64,000 nt of DNA from Zoroaster sp. YZ-2022 (taxonomy: Eukaryota > Echinodermata > Asteroidea > Forcipulatida > Zoroasteridae): positions 30,669,172 to 30,733,171 of the forward strand of contig CM055830.1 in NCBI GenBank assembly GCA_029582265.1, read 5' to 3'. The notes under the pieces were generated by a model, which worked only from the letters and a program-made list of their open reading frames with translations, was not told the DNA's origin and ran no database searches. How positions within the stretch are numbered: position 1 is the first letter of the stretch; each line of letters begins with the position of its first letter. Positions 1-12,508 of this stretch are shown one piece after another. A program made the translations under genes and the position numbers.

Positions 1-335
1 TAATTGGTTCTCATTATGATAATAATAAAGTATATATTGTAAGGTGCACAGAATCTGGAAGCCCATTCAAAGGGGCCAGTCAATGTATAGTCACTGTGTT
101 TGGTTTATTGCTGGGAGCAACGGGTTAGTTCGCTAATCGTTTAATCAAATCTTTTACGGTCGGTTAACCAAAAGTTGGCACCCAATGGCCACACAACCTA
201 GATTGTCAGCAAATGGAACAATGTGTATCAATTTTCAATCAAAAAGCATTGATAAACTTCCCGCAATGACTGTCTTAATGACCATTAATCAATGCGGCAA
301 AAAGAAAGTCCAGAACAAGAAAATGGGTGGCAAAT
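1..335. other. AT-rich non-coding sequence
   Basis: No coding signal is visible. The segment contains GGTTAACC-type palindromic words near 160-175 that recur near 635-655, on the other side of the TA repeats. They could be the ends of an old DNA transposon carrying the TA tracts, but no target duplication was identified. Confidence 0.4.
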
Positions 336-339
336 TCTT

Positions 340-369
340 CATATATATATATATCTATATATCTTTATC

Positions 370-397
<28 letters not shown>
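340..397. repeat. TA dinucleotide microsatellite (first)
   Basis: A nearly pure alternating TA tract broken by a few TCT and CTTT interruptions. It yields only artefactual Ile-Tyr reading frames. Confidence 0.95.
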
Positions 398-400
<3 letters not shown>

Positions 401-468
401 GTCTGATGATCGCATAACGCGTGAAACTCGGAGTTACAACTACCAGCGTTCCACTAGTTTTACTACAA

Positions 469-599
<131 letters not shown>

Positions 600-3480
600 A
601 AATATTGGTTTTGGTTAGCCGGTTTGCAAATTTTCGGTTGGTTAACCAGTTAACCATCCCAATACTAGTTTGGTTGAAGGACAGACTAAAAAGATGTGTC
701 TTCAAATGTAGTATTAAGACTCTGAATGATACATCATGTGCATCCATCAACTCATCTGGCTAGGAGCTGTTCTACTTCAGACTGCAAGTCAAGGACATCA
801 TGTGCGATTTGTTGTACACCAATTACCCAGAAAGAAGCAATATCTGCAAGCTTAATAATGATACCAAACATCTTGAGAACTTATTACATATTGTCATTTA
901 TGAGAAAATATGAATAACACAAATGATAATCGTAACTGGATCATCAGCTGATGATCGTGTTAGAATGAATACAGCAAATTCTATTTTCACTATTTTCTTG
1001 TAAATGACGCAATGAACTAAGTTTCTTAACTTTCACAGGTTGGTTTCAGCCGTTATGTACGAACATGTATCTCTTGATTCTTATAAAATATGGTTGCATT
1101 TACAGAAAGTTTACCAAAGCCATACTGTGCCTTTAAAGTGTAAATAAAAACCACATTTTTAAAATGGTAATGTTCTTGAAGATTTCATAAAATTTCAGTA
1201 ACATTTTGGATGTTGGGTTGGCAGTGGGAACCATGGGAACAGATGCTATGGGCAAGTATATAACCCACCCCTATGAGAAACCAAAGAAATTGGGTCATTG
1301 ACCTCTCTATACTGGACACCATTCCCACCATGGCCAAGGAATTAGTCACTGCTGGGATCAGATCGGAGATGGTGGTGTAATCTTACCACCAAGACTGAAA
1401 ACCACAACACTGCATGCTGGGTTGATTGCATTACGAGAATGGGAAAAATGAAAGGGAATTTTTGGTGTCAAAATTTTGATTCGGTATTGAATCTTGTTCT
1501 TTTGGGTGGAGTGTGTAGTGTGTGATTCTAACCAGCAGGATATTATTAGGATGCTCACACAGGTCCTCTGAATCCTATCAATTCCACATCATAAAATTTT
1601 GGCAAAATATTTACAGTAAAGTATATCTTTCAGATTTCATAGGTAACCTGTTCTTTTTCCCTTTACTTTTACCTTGTTTTTTTTGTATCTTATAAATTAA
1701 ATAAACATCATACATGTTTGGGCAAAATAATTACAGTAAAGTTTATCTTTCAGACTTCATGGTTACCTATTTTTCATTTTTTTGGTTAATACTTTGAACG
1801 CTACAGAGTGACTTTTTTTGGCCAAAGGAAACCTAAGCTAAAAAGTGTTTCTTATGTTCTTTGTGATCCCTTAATAAGATTAATGAACTGACTTGGCCTA
1901 GTGGATTATCAGGTCCAGAGACCGATTATATCAACAACAAAATTGTATAAAAACAAGCTTTTTCAGCAGGGGATGCAGTTCAACTCTCCACTTCCCACCC
2001 CAACCAATACAGCCTGAGGGTCTGCCTGTTGGTAACATTATGGCAATGTATGATTAACCATTAACCTGGCTAATCCCGTTCAAATTAATCACAAATGCAC
2101 TTTTGTTATTATTTCACACTCACATGAAAAACTTGACCGATTGTGTACGGCGATATCAAATCACATGTCACCTGTGTCGTTTGATATAAGCTCTGAGGTA
2201 TTTCACATGTCAATGGTGTAGTTTGATGTAAGCTATAAGCTATTTTATATGTCATTTATGTCTGCTGAAGTGGGGTTAGGTGTCTCACATCATAGCGCAA
2301 AGCCTTTTCACAAATGATGTTGTAGCCCGTGGTAATGGTGTGATGAAGCCATGCCGGTGTCAGTTTTGTTTATGAGTTTGCTCACAGTGAAATCATATCG
2401 GCGTGGATCGGAGTGAACCTGCAGCCTTGGCACACATCGTACGAGCACGGATCTGAGCCATTTACGAGCAATAACACCCATGTTGGCTGCAGGCGTGGTG
2501 TTAATATCACTTAATTTATGATTTTTCAGTGCGCTACATTTATTTATGCCGGGCCTCATACAACAAGACTTGTGCAATGTTTATTGTAGGAGTGGATGTT
2601 CGTTTCTGAAGAGTCACATTTCACAGTGCTGTTTACCCCATCGAGTATCCTCGCTTAAAGCCAGACTGCTCTTTTAGTAAAACATACATAAATAAATGCG
2701 CATGAATAAATGTACAATATTTTGTAATACATACATGTATGCTAACACACGCTGCTGTAAACAACGAACCATTGATATATTTATTTAGGTTATTGTTTTA
2801 GGTTGTATTTATGTACTCTTATTTAACCAGGGTAAATAGCCTATTTCAGCCACAAAGATAAACAACATCATAACAATGTAGTTTTAAATGCAATGACACA
2901 CAGTAAGAGTACTGTGTAAACACACCACAGCGCCACACTGTACTTTTCAGCAATTCCAGCCCCTCCCAAAAAAAAACCTACTTGATTGCAACTGTACAGC
3001 CACAGAGGAATGTCCCAGGTACCCCTGTTAGGTGCCTCAGGGCTCAATCATGGGTCCCAATCTCCTTTTAATCCCACCCTTTTTTAGCTGGGATTCCAAA
3101 GCTCCCATTTTCTGCCCTGAGAGGATGACCCCCATGACAGCCCCGTTGTCATTGATTGATTTTGTTCTAGTCCATCAGGACATATAGCTGGGCCAAGGCA
3201 TAGCTGGAACACACAGCCACTATTGATGGGAAAAATTGTTTCCCTACAGATTTCTTTAACACTTTATTTTCCAAATTAGGAACAGCTTCCTTTCAGAGTT
3301 TCCCAGTTTCCAGCATGATTTGGTTAAACAAGGTGGTGAACACTGTTGGTAATTACCCATAGAGAAACTCAGTGATTTACTCATCTAAAAGCTTCCTTGG
3401 TTTTAATGATAACAAACATTCTGGATCGTTGAATTTTTGTTAGAAAATGTTAATGAAAAATAATGTTAATGTACTCTATT
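600..3480. other. Intronic or intergenic sequence with minor duplications
   Basis: No supported gene. Visible structure includes a roughly 50-bp segment repeated at about 1600-1650 and 1717-1772, and a degenerate repeat of about 60 bp at 2161-2265. A relatively CpG-rich segment without repeats lies at about 2300-2600. A word near 3150-3180 (TTGTCATTGATTGATTT) recurs near 42870, suggesting an old interspersed repeat. Confidence 0.5.
1598..1772. repeat. Short direct duplication, period about 120 bp
   Basis: A segment containing TTACAGTAAAGT, ATCTTTCAGA and TTCATAGGT/TTCATGGT occurs twice, near 1608-1650 and 1728-1772. The copies differ by a few substitutions, as expected of an old local duplication. 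Confidence 0.7.
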
Positions 3481-3514
3481 ATAATCAGTACATGCATTTA
3501 ATATCTCATCTCCT

Positions 3515-3602
3515 AGAGTTGTAACCTCCAGTTCTTTTCACAAGTAATTACTACTCAACTGAGAATTTCACTGGTGTCACCGCAAATAGTCTTTACTTAT
3601 CT
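3515..3602. repeat. Partial copy of the foldback-related dispersed repeat
   Basis: Contains CAGTTCTTTTCA, TAATTACTACTCAACTGAGA and GGTGTCACCGCAAATAGTC in the same order as one arm of the foldback at 18033-18276. It is a diverged copy lacking the CTGA...GAAAC part. Confidence 0.65.
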
Positions 3603-6600
3603 CGTCTCCTGTAATGTGATTCAAAGTGAACTGTTATGTCTACTGTTTTTTTTTTTTACTTTTCTGCTTTTTGTTTTGTGATAAGTAAGGCTTAACTCTC
3701 ACAAGCATTGGTATTTTGGTGATAGGCCTTTCTTCAATTGGCATTTCATGAATTTGTAATTACTTTGTATTGTATTTATTTGGGCATGAAGAGAAATAAA
3801 CATATATGAAAATACATATGAAAATAAATATGAATGATATCTGAAATGGATCATCAACATCAATTTATATGTTATCTGAATGCATTTTTAGTGTTTTCAC
3901 GTTAAAGTCCCTTTAGGGACTTACGGATTTACATGAAAACTTAACTAAGATGATGGTATCTTATAACATCACTTCAAATAATTCTGTCTGAGTACAATTC
4001 AAGTACAGTTAGTCAAAAATCTGATAAGTCTTAATACATTTTTTTCTCATTAAAGACACAATGAAATTCATCTGTGTCGTTCAGCCAATACATCAACTGC
4101 ATACCATCATAATAACTATTCCTGAATGCAATCCTGCAAGTGACACATGTGGGACACAAGAAACTAGTTTTCAAATCAGCCAGATCTAAAAGTTGTAGTC
4201 TCAGCAAAGGACAAATTTCATTATTTTTTTCTTCAGTGCTACTCAACCAGGGCAATGGGCCAAACTACATAATACCCCTTATAAATTATTCCAGCTTTGG
4301 GAGTCCCAAGTGTTTGATAAATAACTTCTCACCTAACTGCCTAAGCCTCTCATTATCCCCTGTTATACAACCCTAAGCACTAATGCAGACATGGGGAGGT
4401 TAAAGGGGCCAAGGGATATGCCAGTATGCTACTGGTAGCAAACATGCTTCCTAGTTCCTACTCATTACAAATGTGATCTTCTTTTTTTCTTTTCCTGGGT
4501 TTCTGCTATGTTGTTATTTTAAAGGTGATGTCATACCTGCATATTTCCTTGAAAACCCTGATACATACTCAAATTGCGACCAGAGCAAAGAAAACGTTAC
4601 AACAGTTGTGCTATTCATTTACATGTTTATCACGGTTTTTCTCCCATTCATCATTTATGAACTCTGTTGAAATATGCCTACTCACCTAAATATAACTACA
4701 GAATGAAAAGCTAATGTCAAGTGTTTCTGACCATACAGAAAACTCTATCAATTTGTTGTGACTTATTCAAAGATAAGGTATAGCACTGATTATTACAAAA
4801 TAATCAAATAGTCAAATATTATTGTCAATCTTACTTCAAGTAAAGCTGATTAATGTTTTAAATCTTCCATTGAAATATTTTTGTCTAAGGTTCTGTCAAT
4901 TTCAAGAAAATTAAGAAAAGTTTCTAGTTTGAAATTCTCAATGCTTTTTCAAAATGTTTATGTGAATGACATAATGTAGTGAAACTTTCCCAGGGGCAGT
5001 TTTGCCAACCTTACCAATGACGTACCTTCCCTGGTAACTTTTTTGCAGAGCCAATCATATTTATCATTGTGATGGAGCTACCGCTTTTATCAGTGTACAG
5101 CAATCCAGATCCTGACCCAAAACTGACACGGTATGCAAAGGAAACTGACCTCTGACCCGATAGCTGGTCTTCATTCTTCTAAGGGGCAACCATTGTAAGG
5201 GGTCATTTGATCTGAAAATTTCCATTTAATATGTTATGGCCCTCCAAAAACTCATTAATGGTCGGCTTGCTTTTGTTTCTCAGGTGAATCAATTACAGGC
5301 CGCATATCCTTAGGCTTGGAAGAGGGGAGTGGATGGTTCTTGAGGGTGGAAATGTAGCATTTCGAAGATTCTTGAAATGAGGTATACTTCTGCCTTGCCA
5401 ATAACTGTTTGGACATTTCCTTTAACACTATGGAGTAAAGTATTAGGTAAATGTTCAAAAAGTTATCGGTAAGGCAGAAGTAAGTATACGAATGAAAAGT
5501 TTTGTTTATTTTTCCAGTCATTTTGAGTTCCACTTTCTCCAAAGAGATCCACTTTCTCCAAAGAGATCTACTCTCCCCAATAAGATGAAAACGGTTTAAG
5601 CAATTACTGTTGGATCAATCCAACTAGAGCACAGGTCTGATCTAATGTACAAATTTCCTAGCCATTTACCCACTAGACAGGTAACTGGACCGCTTTGATA
5701 TTGCCCAAACCCTGATAGGCCAAATGCACTCACCTGTCACTGATGTTTAAATCTTACATTGTCTACATTTATAAAGTGCTTTGAAGTGCTGGGTTTTCAG
5801 ACCTTAAATTTCAGTCCGTTTCGAATCAATGAGCCTTCAGATCCTGCTATTTCTTTGACAATCTATTTTTAGGACCAATAACCCATTCAATCAGGCCAGT
5901 TGCACTTCAGACCACCGAACACCGTTTTTTCAAAACTGCATTCTTTGAACCAATGAACCTTTAAAGATGAATCTGTTAAATTTTACCAGCAATTTCTGGC
6001 AATGTTTCTTAATGCCAGGACACACTTTTGATAAATGTCTGTTTCAGTTTAATTTATTGTGTCGCCAACTAGAAAATAGCATTTAAATTGTTAATTTTCC
6101 TTCTAACATGAAATTTCTGTAATTATTTGCAAAACAGTTTCACAAATTTTTCTCAAATGATACAACATCAGACAGAAATTTTTTGGCATGAATTTGTGAT
6201 GGGACCCACCATAAATTACTTTTGGTGTAAATTACTATAAAACGTGCTCCTGGCGATTATTTTGTGAAATGCGTCATTTAAAACTAAAAAGTATTCTCTC
6301 ACAAGAAAACTGCCTTGTGTTGCCAGTTAAATTTCAAGCTTAGTGACCGCTGATCTTAAAACAATTAACCATGACCCCAATGTGTATTGTATTTTTTAAA
6401 GTGACAAAATTATTTTGACAGTTTTAAATATTTTCCCAGCATGTCCCTAGCCATCCACAAATAAGCTGAATAAATCTGTGTGCTTCGCTCTAAATCTGCC
6501 ATGTTTTCTTTTGCAAATGGTTGGAATGTTGATCCTGTGGTTAGGGGGGATTACTTGCAGACAAAAGCCCCTCCTTTTTTTTGTTGGCATGGCACACAGG

Positions 6601-7231
6601 GGCCTCCTGAGCTGCCCTGTAAATGGGAGAACAATCGCCCAAAAATTGGAAGGGTCTCTGTTTGCTCCCATTCAAAAAGCACATTGGTGCATAAAACCCA
6701 CCGGATGGAAATTGAGGAAATATTGTATTAATTGTTTGATTTAGGGACCTAGCTACATAAATATACATTGCCAATTATTAAAGGGCTAAATATGCACCCG
6801 CAAGTATTAAAAGGGTACACCATTAGTAATAACCTGATTAATAAATTATGATCTAGCTTTTGTCAAGTTGGTACAAATTCTGAGAAATTATTCCCTCTTG
6901 GAGGAAAAAATTAATTGTTATTTAAAGTTTTTGTTAAATATTAACAAACAGGAAACTGTTGATGTATTTTTCAGACAATATAGTCTATAGAGGGTTAGAA
7001 TGATCAAAAACGAGTGTTATTTGAAAAATTTGTATTTTTTAATTACAAAACATGAACACTTTCTTGTGATAAAACCTTTTATACACTTCTTGGAAACTAG
7101 CAGGTTGGAATCAGTATTTCCAAAAACCGATGTTGTACCTTTTTTTATCAACAAAAAAAATCAAATAAAAATCATTTGCATGCATTGATCAGGATTCTCT
7201 TCTGGTACCATTTACAGACCATCTAGGACAG
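3603..7231. other. Non-coding sequence, no supported gene
   Basis: AT-rich sequence with short open frames only, none with domain-like composition or splice context. A 20-bp tandem duplication (ACTTTCTCCAAAGAGATC) lies at 5530-5570. The stretch 6000-6300 shares words (ATGGGACCCACCATAAATT, ATTATTTTGTGAAAT) with 60480-60570, so both probably derive from one dispersed repeat. Confidence 0.45.
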
Positions 7232-7503
7232 TATGTGACCCGCTCTGGCAAAACCCGTAACGTCTCGGCATTAACCATAATGCGTAACACTAACAGCCAC
7301 AAAAAAGGTCAAAAACTGACCCCAGGGACCAGTTTGAGATTTTCATGTCACCATATAGAGTTAGAGCATTTTCTCTAGATTTTGATGGAAAAAGAAAAAT
7401 CCTGAAACGTTGTTGGGAACATTGTTAATTTTTACGATAAATTTAGGAGGTCACTCCGAAAAGTTGGGTCCAAGTTTAGGGTTTTGCCAGAGCCAGTCAC
7501 ATA
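7232..7503. mobile_element. TIR element (TATGTGAC family), copy 1
   Basis: The ends are inverted repeats of about 25 bp: TATGTGACCCGCTCTGGCA and AAACCC at the left, the complement with one or two mismatches at the right. The 272-bp interior has no coding capacity, so this is a MITE. The family recurs at 29196 and 36509. A TA target duplication is plausible but cannot be separated from the TA at the element end. Confidence 0.8.
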
Positions 7504-8179
7504 TTAGCCATCCTGGGATCTGTCCCTGTGTTGGAGAGTAAGCAGAAATTCTACTACCTAGAGAGACCATCCATACCACAAGAATTCAAACCTCATTGAT
7601 GGATGAGGCAACAGTATTTACTCAGGAATGTGGATTACTGATGGGGGGGTCTTTAAGTGATTGTTCTGGGGGAAGACAACATAGACTTGAAAGAAGTTGT
7701 GTGGGCTTGGGGTTGATGCCTTCCAAGGCAGCCTATTGTATCTTGAAATAGAAGATACATGGGACTAGGAGCTTTAGGTATTAGGAACTATTAGGAAACA
7801 GGAGGGAGATCCATCAGTCTGCCCAAAGGGTTATTTAGCAATACACTTATTTACACTGACATCTGTGTAGGGAAAAAATTAGGGCAAGTCAGGGGGATCA
7901 CAAAACATATATAAAAAATAAATTCCCATAGCCATTGTTAAAATATATATTTAGCATCATTTTAAATTTTAAAGTTGTCTAGTCCCCATTAACATTTTAG
8001 CCCCAGTAATAATTTTAGCCCCCAAAATCAGTAACCTCTCCCGAAAATTGGAATCTGTAATGCACAGGTCTGAGAACTAAGACTGACCCTATGCATACGT
8101 GTATTATCAAAATAGGTAATGTTACAGCAAGAATACACCTTTTGTAAAATGTTGTCTGTAAATGCATTCATCCTGTGTA

Positions 8180-8560
8180 AGAATCAAGAGATATTTGCAG
8201 AAACCAACCTGTGAAATTTGTCGGTTTATTTCACAGAGTACCGGTAGTTAAAAAGAAAAAAGTGAAAATACATCATCAAAACATTTTTTGAGAATTTTCA
8301 TCTCAATGAAGTTGAAAATTCGGTTGGGAACTTATTTTTTTTACTAATTCTTCTTAAATGATAGCACCTCTGAGAGAAAGATTTTAAGAGATTTTTGACA
8401 GCACCAACAACATAACACCAAGTAGGTTTGTATGTAAAGCCATGATAAATGTCTTTTGACATTACCAATAGTGTCATATTTGTTGAGATTTCTAACAGTA
8501 ACAGTAACTTAAAGAGACATTTGAACCTAAATTTGAGGACATCATCGGCTGTCAAATTCA
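8180..8560. repeat. Dispersed repeat (CACAGGTTGGT family)
   Basis: Shares an ordered set of words with 63405-63640 and, more weakly, 40735-41110: AACCAACCTGTGAAA, then a block around GATAGCACCTCTGAGAGAAAG, then CACCAAGTAGGTTTGTATGTAA. The reverse-complement word CACAGGTTGGT also appears near 1038, 30810 and 44980. Class unknown; no coding capacity. Confidence 0.55.
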
Positions 8561-9200
8561 AGTTTTAAAGTTCCTTTATGCAAAATGTTCAATTACTGCA
8601 CTGTTTCACTTGGTTGCCTGTGGATATTTTGACTGTCAGAAGGTGTCAGACTACCGAGAGTGTCAGGTCTGACCATATGTTTCTACTTGGTGGAACCAAC
8701 TCAAAAACAAACACTTGCCAATGACATGGAGGCTGGTTATTTCCCAGTTTCAAAGGATGGCAACATGAAAATTGTCTGCTCTAGCAAGCAGGAAGTTGTT
8801 GGTACAGATCCAGCACTGAGTTGCTGTGATTTCTTACTCAAGAAGATTGTAGCAAAATAACCTTAAAGTTTCGCAATTTTCCAGAAGCATCTGAAAGATC
8901 ACACAGTTTCTGAAACTTCAATTCCACCAAAACAGCACAGACAAAAAACAGACCAACCGAAAACAAAAAGGATGCATATAAATGTCTGGAATGTGTTTAC
9001 ACTACACCCTAGTTCCAAATATCACAATTGTTTCTACAAGAATTTGGACGATTCACAAGCCAGCATTGATAAATCAACTCTATATATTCATCCCCAGGGT
9101 TCTGCATTTTAGGTTCTGCAATTTTGTTTTTTCGTTGACAAGTGGACCTTGCAAATACAACTTTCTCTTTTGCTGTTTTGAGGACATAACTCCCACTGCT

Positions 9201-9225
9201 TGTTTGCCCACTCACTGGGCAAACA
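9201..9225. repeat. Perfect 10-bp hairpin
   Basis: TGTTTGCCCA, loop CTCAC, TGGGCAAACA. Too short to classify, and no other copy was noticed. Confidence 0.8.
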
Positions 9226-9499
9226 CAATGGACTAGTGTTGTAAATGGCACATCAAGCGTTAGCATGGTGTTGATAATGTGGCAGCAATTTCGTTTTTCA
9301 GGGGAGCTTTTTATTTGCTTAAAGCTTCTAAACTTTCAAAGCTGGCCAAGGAAATCACACATTTAGCATCTTAGAAAATGGATCGACTTGATGGCAACTT
9401 TTCCTTGAGCTTCCTGCCTTCGTGCTTCGCTGAGTTAATCACCCTGCATCTGCATCCTTCTACTCAATACTTGAGCAGTTCCAGCCCTCAGGGTCCGGC

Positions 9500-9640
9500 A
9501 TTCTCCTGAAGACACACTCTGATCCAAACATCCAGTTGTCAAACCAATGCATCGCTATTTTACAAATCATTGGAAAATTGACATGGTGCTACCGCAATCA
9601 TTCCTAGATTATACTTCCCCCATGTAAAGTTTCAAATCTT
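9500..9640. repeat. Diverged copy of the foldback-related repeat
   Basis: Contains CTCCTGAAGACACACTCTGATCC, AAACATCCAGTTGTC, ACATGGTGCTACCGCAATCA and CATGTAAAGTTTCAAATCTTA (read in blocks), in the order found in other members. The distal part overlaps the left arm of the large inverted duplication. Confidence 0.55.
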
Positions 9641-10248
9641 ATGATTTAATTTGCAAAATATGATGGGGGTTGGGATGGGTGGTGGGATGGGGGAGGGGGT
9701 TTAAAACAACATTTGTTAAATTGCCATATCCCCCAAAACAAAACATATTAATAAGAATATATTCGAACGAATGTGTATTGCGCATTAAATTTGAAGTGAT
9801 CGGATTAGACATTGCTGCATTCAGGCGATTATGCTGTGATAGGTCAATTACTTGTATGTTAGAAGAGTGCTTTCTGACAATTCCTATTCCACTAATACAA
9901 TTCTTATTCCACTAAGTGTGTAGATAGTGTGTGGTTCAAGTAGAGTGTCTACAGATGCTTATAAGACCCTGTGGTTTTCTTCATTTAACCCTAACACCCA
10001 CTTGTTTACACATAACCCGGATCCTCCAAAATCCTTCAGTAGTAAAGCAAGCACATGACATGTATGCACATGTGTTTCTAATCTGTGATACATGTACATG
10101 GCCAGGGACCCTCCCTGCATGCATGGAGCAATAAACAGTGTCCACTGACCCAAGCACTGACCTTGCAATCACTACAACAAACATGGATGTACATGTACCA
10201 TGGAAAGGCAAGTACGCCTAATAACTTCAATCCTCCGAAATCCTTCAC
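9592..10248. repeat. Left arm of a large inverted duplication
   Basis: This 657-bp arm matches 13143-13818 in inverted orientation, about 2.9 kb away. Shared landmarks include the GGGGGTTGGGATGGGTGG purine tract, TTGCCATATCCCCCAAAAC, TAGTGTGTGGTTCAAGTAGA and most of a TTAACCCTAAC element. Small indels separate the arms, so the duplication is not brand new. Short reading frames here (60-80 aa) are shadows of the repeat. Confidence 0.9.
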
Positions 10249-10342
10249 TTTAGCAAAGAGCATGTAGCATGTAACCTCAATCCTTCAAAATCCTTCACTT
10301 TAGCAAAGAGGATTTTGGAGGATTTAGGAAGGTAAGGGTTAA
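9985..10342. mobile_element. TTAACCCTAAC element, copy A1
   Basis: Starts TTAACCCTAACACCC and ends GGTAAGGGTTAA, giving inverted ends that include TTAA. TTAA targets with CCCT-beginning TIRs are typical of piggyBac-type elements; assignment to that superfamily is inference. The 358-bp interior is dense in AAAATCCTTC/GGATTTT words and CATG palindromes, and has no transposase. This copy has an internal duplication around 10245-10310. Confidence 0.85.
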
Positions 10343-10842
10343 TCCACTGAAGTTAGGATTTCAGTGGAGCCAATGACCTAAATAAGCCCATGGACATTGC
10401 TCTATGCCTGACCAGCAGGCATTTTCACTTCATAATCTGTTATGCCATATTAAATCCAAAGCATTACTCACACTGAATGGTCAGCAATGACAAGAAAACC
10501 AACAAACCTTTGACAGAGGAAAGTGGTCCATTGGATAGGACTAGACATTTTGAAAGGGCTTAAGTAATTGCTCTTTCTTTGTAAGGGAAGCCCTGTTAAC
10601 TGGATCATGAAGTGCATTAAGCTGGGGCTGAGGTTCCACTTTGTAAAAAGGCTAATGAGGTTTGTTGTATATAAAGCAGATGTTTCAGGAATAAGTGAGA
10701 CAGCAGGAAATGAGGATGCCACCCTGAAATCTGTGATCCACTCACTAGCCTATTTAGGATATCAGTGCTTGTAAATATTTACAGCACAAATCAACATAGT
10801 TTGTTATTAGTGGTTTCTTTTCTTAGTTGGATGTCCTATACA
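10343..10842. other. Unassigned non-coding sequence
   Basis: No repeat or gene is supported. Short frames on both strands at 10468-10774 lack recognisable domains. Confidence 0.4.
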
Positions 10843-11277
10843 CAGGCCTCCCAGTGCCTAATCTACCAAATATAGATTTCTTAAATAGTTTTTTAAAGCA
10901 AAATATAGGTTTATTATAGGTTTACCAAATGCCAAAATATAGTATTTTATAGGTTATTTCCGGTGATTATACAGTGTTAAGTAACACGTTTTTAGTAAAT
11001 TGCCTACCTTCTGAGTACTTTTTGCAATAAAGTACATTACCCCATACCCTGTCCGGCAGAAAATCCAAGAGCGGTACACATGTTACAGTTTGGCTACTGT
11101 TTTGGCTTCATCTCTTTATACTTAGGAAGTAATTTTTCTTCAAAGCCATGAGGATTTTATGAGGAAGTTGAAAATGTGTTGCAGGAGATTAAAAATATAG
11201 ATTTTTGGGGGGAAATAAAGGTTCCCATTTTGAAATATAGGTTTTTATAGGTTTTGTAGATTTCGCTGGGAGGCCTG
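10843..11277. mobile_element. CAGGCCTCCCAG-ended TIR element
   Basis: The 14-bp ends CAGGCCTCCCAGTG and CGCTGGGAGGCCTG are inverted with one mismatch, and the element is directly flanked by TATACA on both sides (10837-10842 and 11278-11283). The 435-bp interior is full of AAATATAGGTTT/TTTATAGGTT words and has no transposase. CAGG-type ends suggest a hAT-like non-autonomous element, although a 6-bp duplication is short of the usual 8. Confidence 0.85.
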
Positions 11278-11424
11278 TATACATCTTTTAATTGACAGGG
11301 GTCAAATCTGGAGGGGGAGGAGGCACTGCTTATTCCTTTAATACAAGCTCATTATAGTAATCTGCCTAATTTTGTCCATTTACAGGGGCAACCTCACATT
11401 AAATGTCATTGAATTTTACATACA

Positions 11425-11740
11425 TTAACCCTCCTACTATTGCTGCACTTTAGTGGGAAGTTGCTACAGAGGTCAAAATCAGTCAACTGCCTGTTTTGAC
11501 TGTTGACCCAAATGTGCACACAGGGGCATTTTTGATTGGTTTTGACTGTCATTTTGACCACCCTGAACAATACCAGACAATGCTTTAACCAGTCAAAAAT
11601 GGTCGACTCATTTTGACCTGTAAATGTACTTACTACACATAAGGTTTGACAGTGTTTGACTTTTAAGTGCACTAGATATACCTTGGCAAGTATATCAACA
11701 TTTTGACTGATTTTGGCCCTTGTAGTAGTAGGAGGGTTAA
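11425..11740. mobile_element. TTAACCCTCCTACTA element, copy B1
   Basis: Begins TTAACCCTCCTACTA and ends TAGTAGGAGGGTTAA, a perfect 15-bp inverted terminus including the TTAA target. Length 316 bp. The interior holds about nine TTTGAC/GTCAAA words in both orientations. It is non-coding; the 117-aa minus-strand frame across it is fortuitous. Probably a piggyBac-type MITE. Confidence 0.9.
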
Positions 11741-12240
11741 TGGAAATAGCTACATCCATTTATTTATTCAGGAATGAACTATCAAATTATTGGGCCTTCT
11801 CGCTGGTGCATGCAGCATGTACATGTAAGCTACAGAGTGTGGTTGTGAGAATTACAGCCTCACATTTTGTATTTATCATGAATAAGGCGACTCCTCTTCA
11901 TGAGTCGGACTTCCAAGAATTGCATACAAAATTATTATTTGCTTATCAACATTCAATATTTACTATTCAACATATTCATACACACGCAAGCATTTCTGTA
12001 AAAACATTTCACTATGACCAAATTTTTGGAATATGAAATATTTTCCCTTGAGTCCTCACAAAATTTTGGAGGTTTGATGTCAATACACCTTTGACACAGG
12101 GTGGATTATGCTGGACAAGCAGGTTAACTAGCCCCCTGCAAGTTAACAGCATTTGTTGGACAGGTACATTTTTCTCCTGGCCAAAAATACTTTCATATAT
12201 AAGTTATTTTGTACAGTTTTATCATACAATGACACCAGTA
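11741..12240. other. Unassigned non-coding sequence
   Basis: A 107-aa open frame runs over 11713-12036 but begins inside the TTAA element and shows no motif, so I do not call it a gene. Nothing else is recognisable. Confidence 0.4.
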
Positions 12241-12244
12241 CAAG

Positions 12245-12300
12245 TCTCCTGAAGATGTTCTGAGTATTCTGATCGAACATCGAGTTGTCAAACCACACTC
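12245..12300 (+). repeat. Fragment of the foldback-related repeat
   Basis: Contains CTCCTGAAGATGTTCTGAG, TATTCTGATCGAACATCGAG and TTGTCAAACCAC in the same order as the CTGAGGA...GATCGAAACGTCGAG block at 18168-18205. The TTAA-AGGGAC element follows immediately, and the family's tail resumes near 12530-12600 (CTTCCACCATGCAAAGCTTC), suggesting the element inserted into the repeat. Confidence 0.6.
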
Positions 12301-12508
12301 ATAAAGGGACAATATCATCATAATCAACAGGGCATGGAATTGGAGTGCTAGTTTTAGATTAACACATGATCCCACATGATAAGATCATATTACCATTACT
12401 GCTGCATAAATAAGCCAGTAAATTTCAGTAACTGTATTCTTTTACTAGGACACCAATTCCATGCCCTGTTGAAAGTTTGCTCTGATAATGATGATACTGT
12501 ACCTTTAA
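12301..12508. mobile_element. TTAA-AGGGACARTATC element, copy C1
   Basis: Begins ATAAAGGGACAATATCATCA and ends GATGATACTGTACCTTTAA. The interior has ATCAACAGGGCATGGAATTGG near one end and CCAATTCCATGCCCTGTTGA near the other, so inverted repeats extend well into the element. About 208 bp, non-coding. Related copies lie at 29511 and 42479. Confidence 0.8.

Larger units (their letters stand above)
7504..9500. other. Non-coding sequence with dispersed repeat remnants
   Basis: No supported gene. About 8180-8560 shares a series of words with 63405-63640: AAACCAACCTGTGAAA or similar, then a GAGAAAGATTT-like block, then ACACCAAGTAGGTTT or similar. A short perfect hairpin lies at 9201-9225. Confidence 0.45.

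Noticed and set aside
11406..11759. 117-codon minus-strand frame
   Set aside because: Covers the TTAA element B1 nearly end to end and reflects its repeated TTTGAC words.
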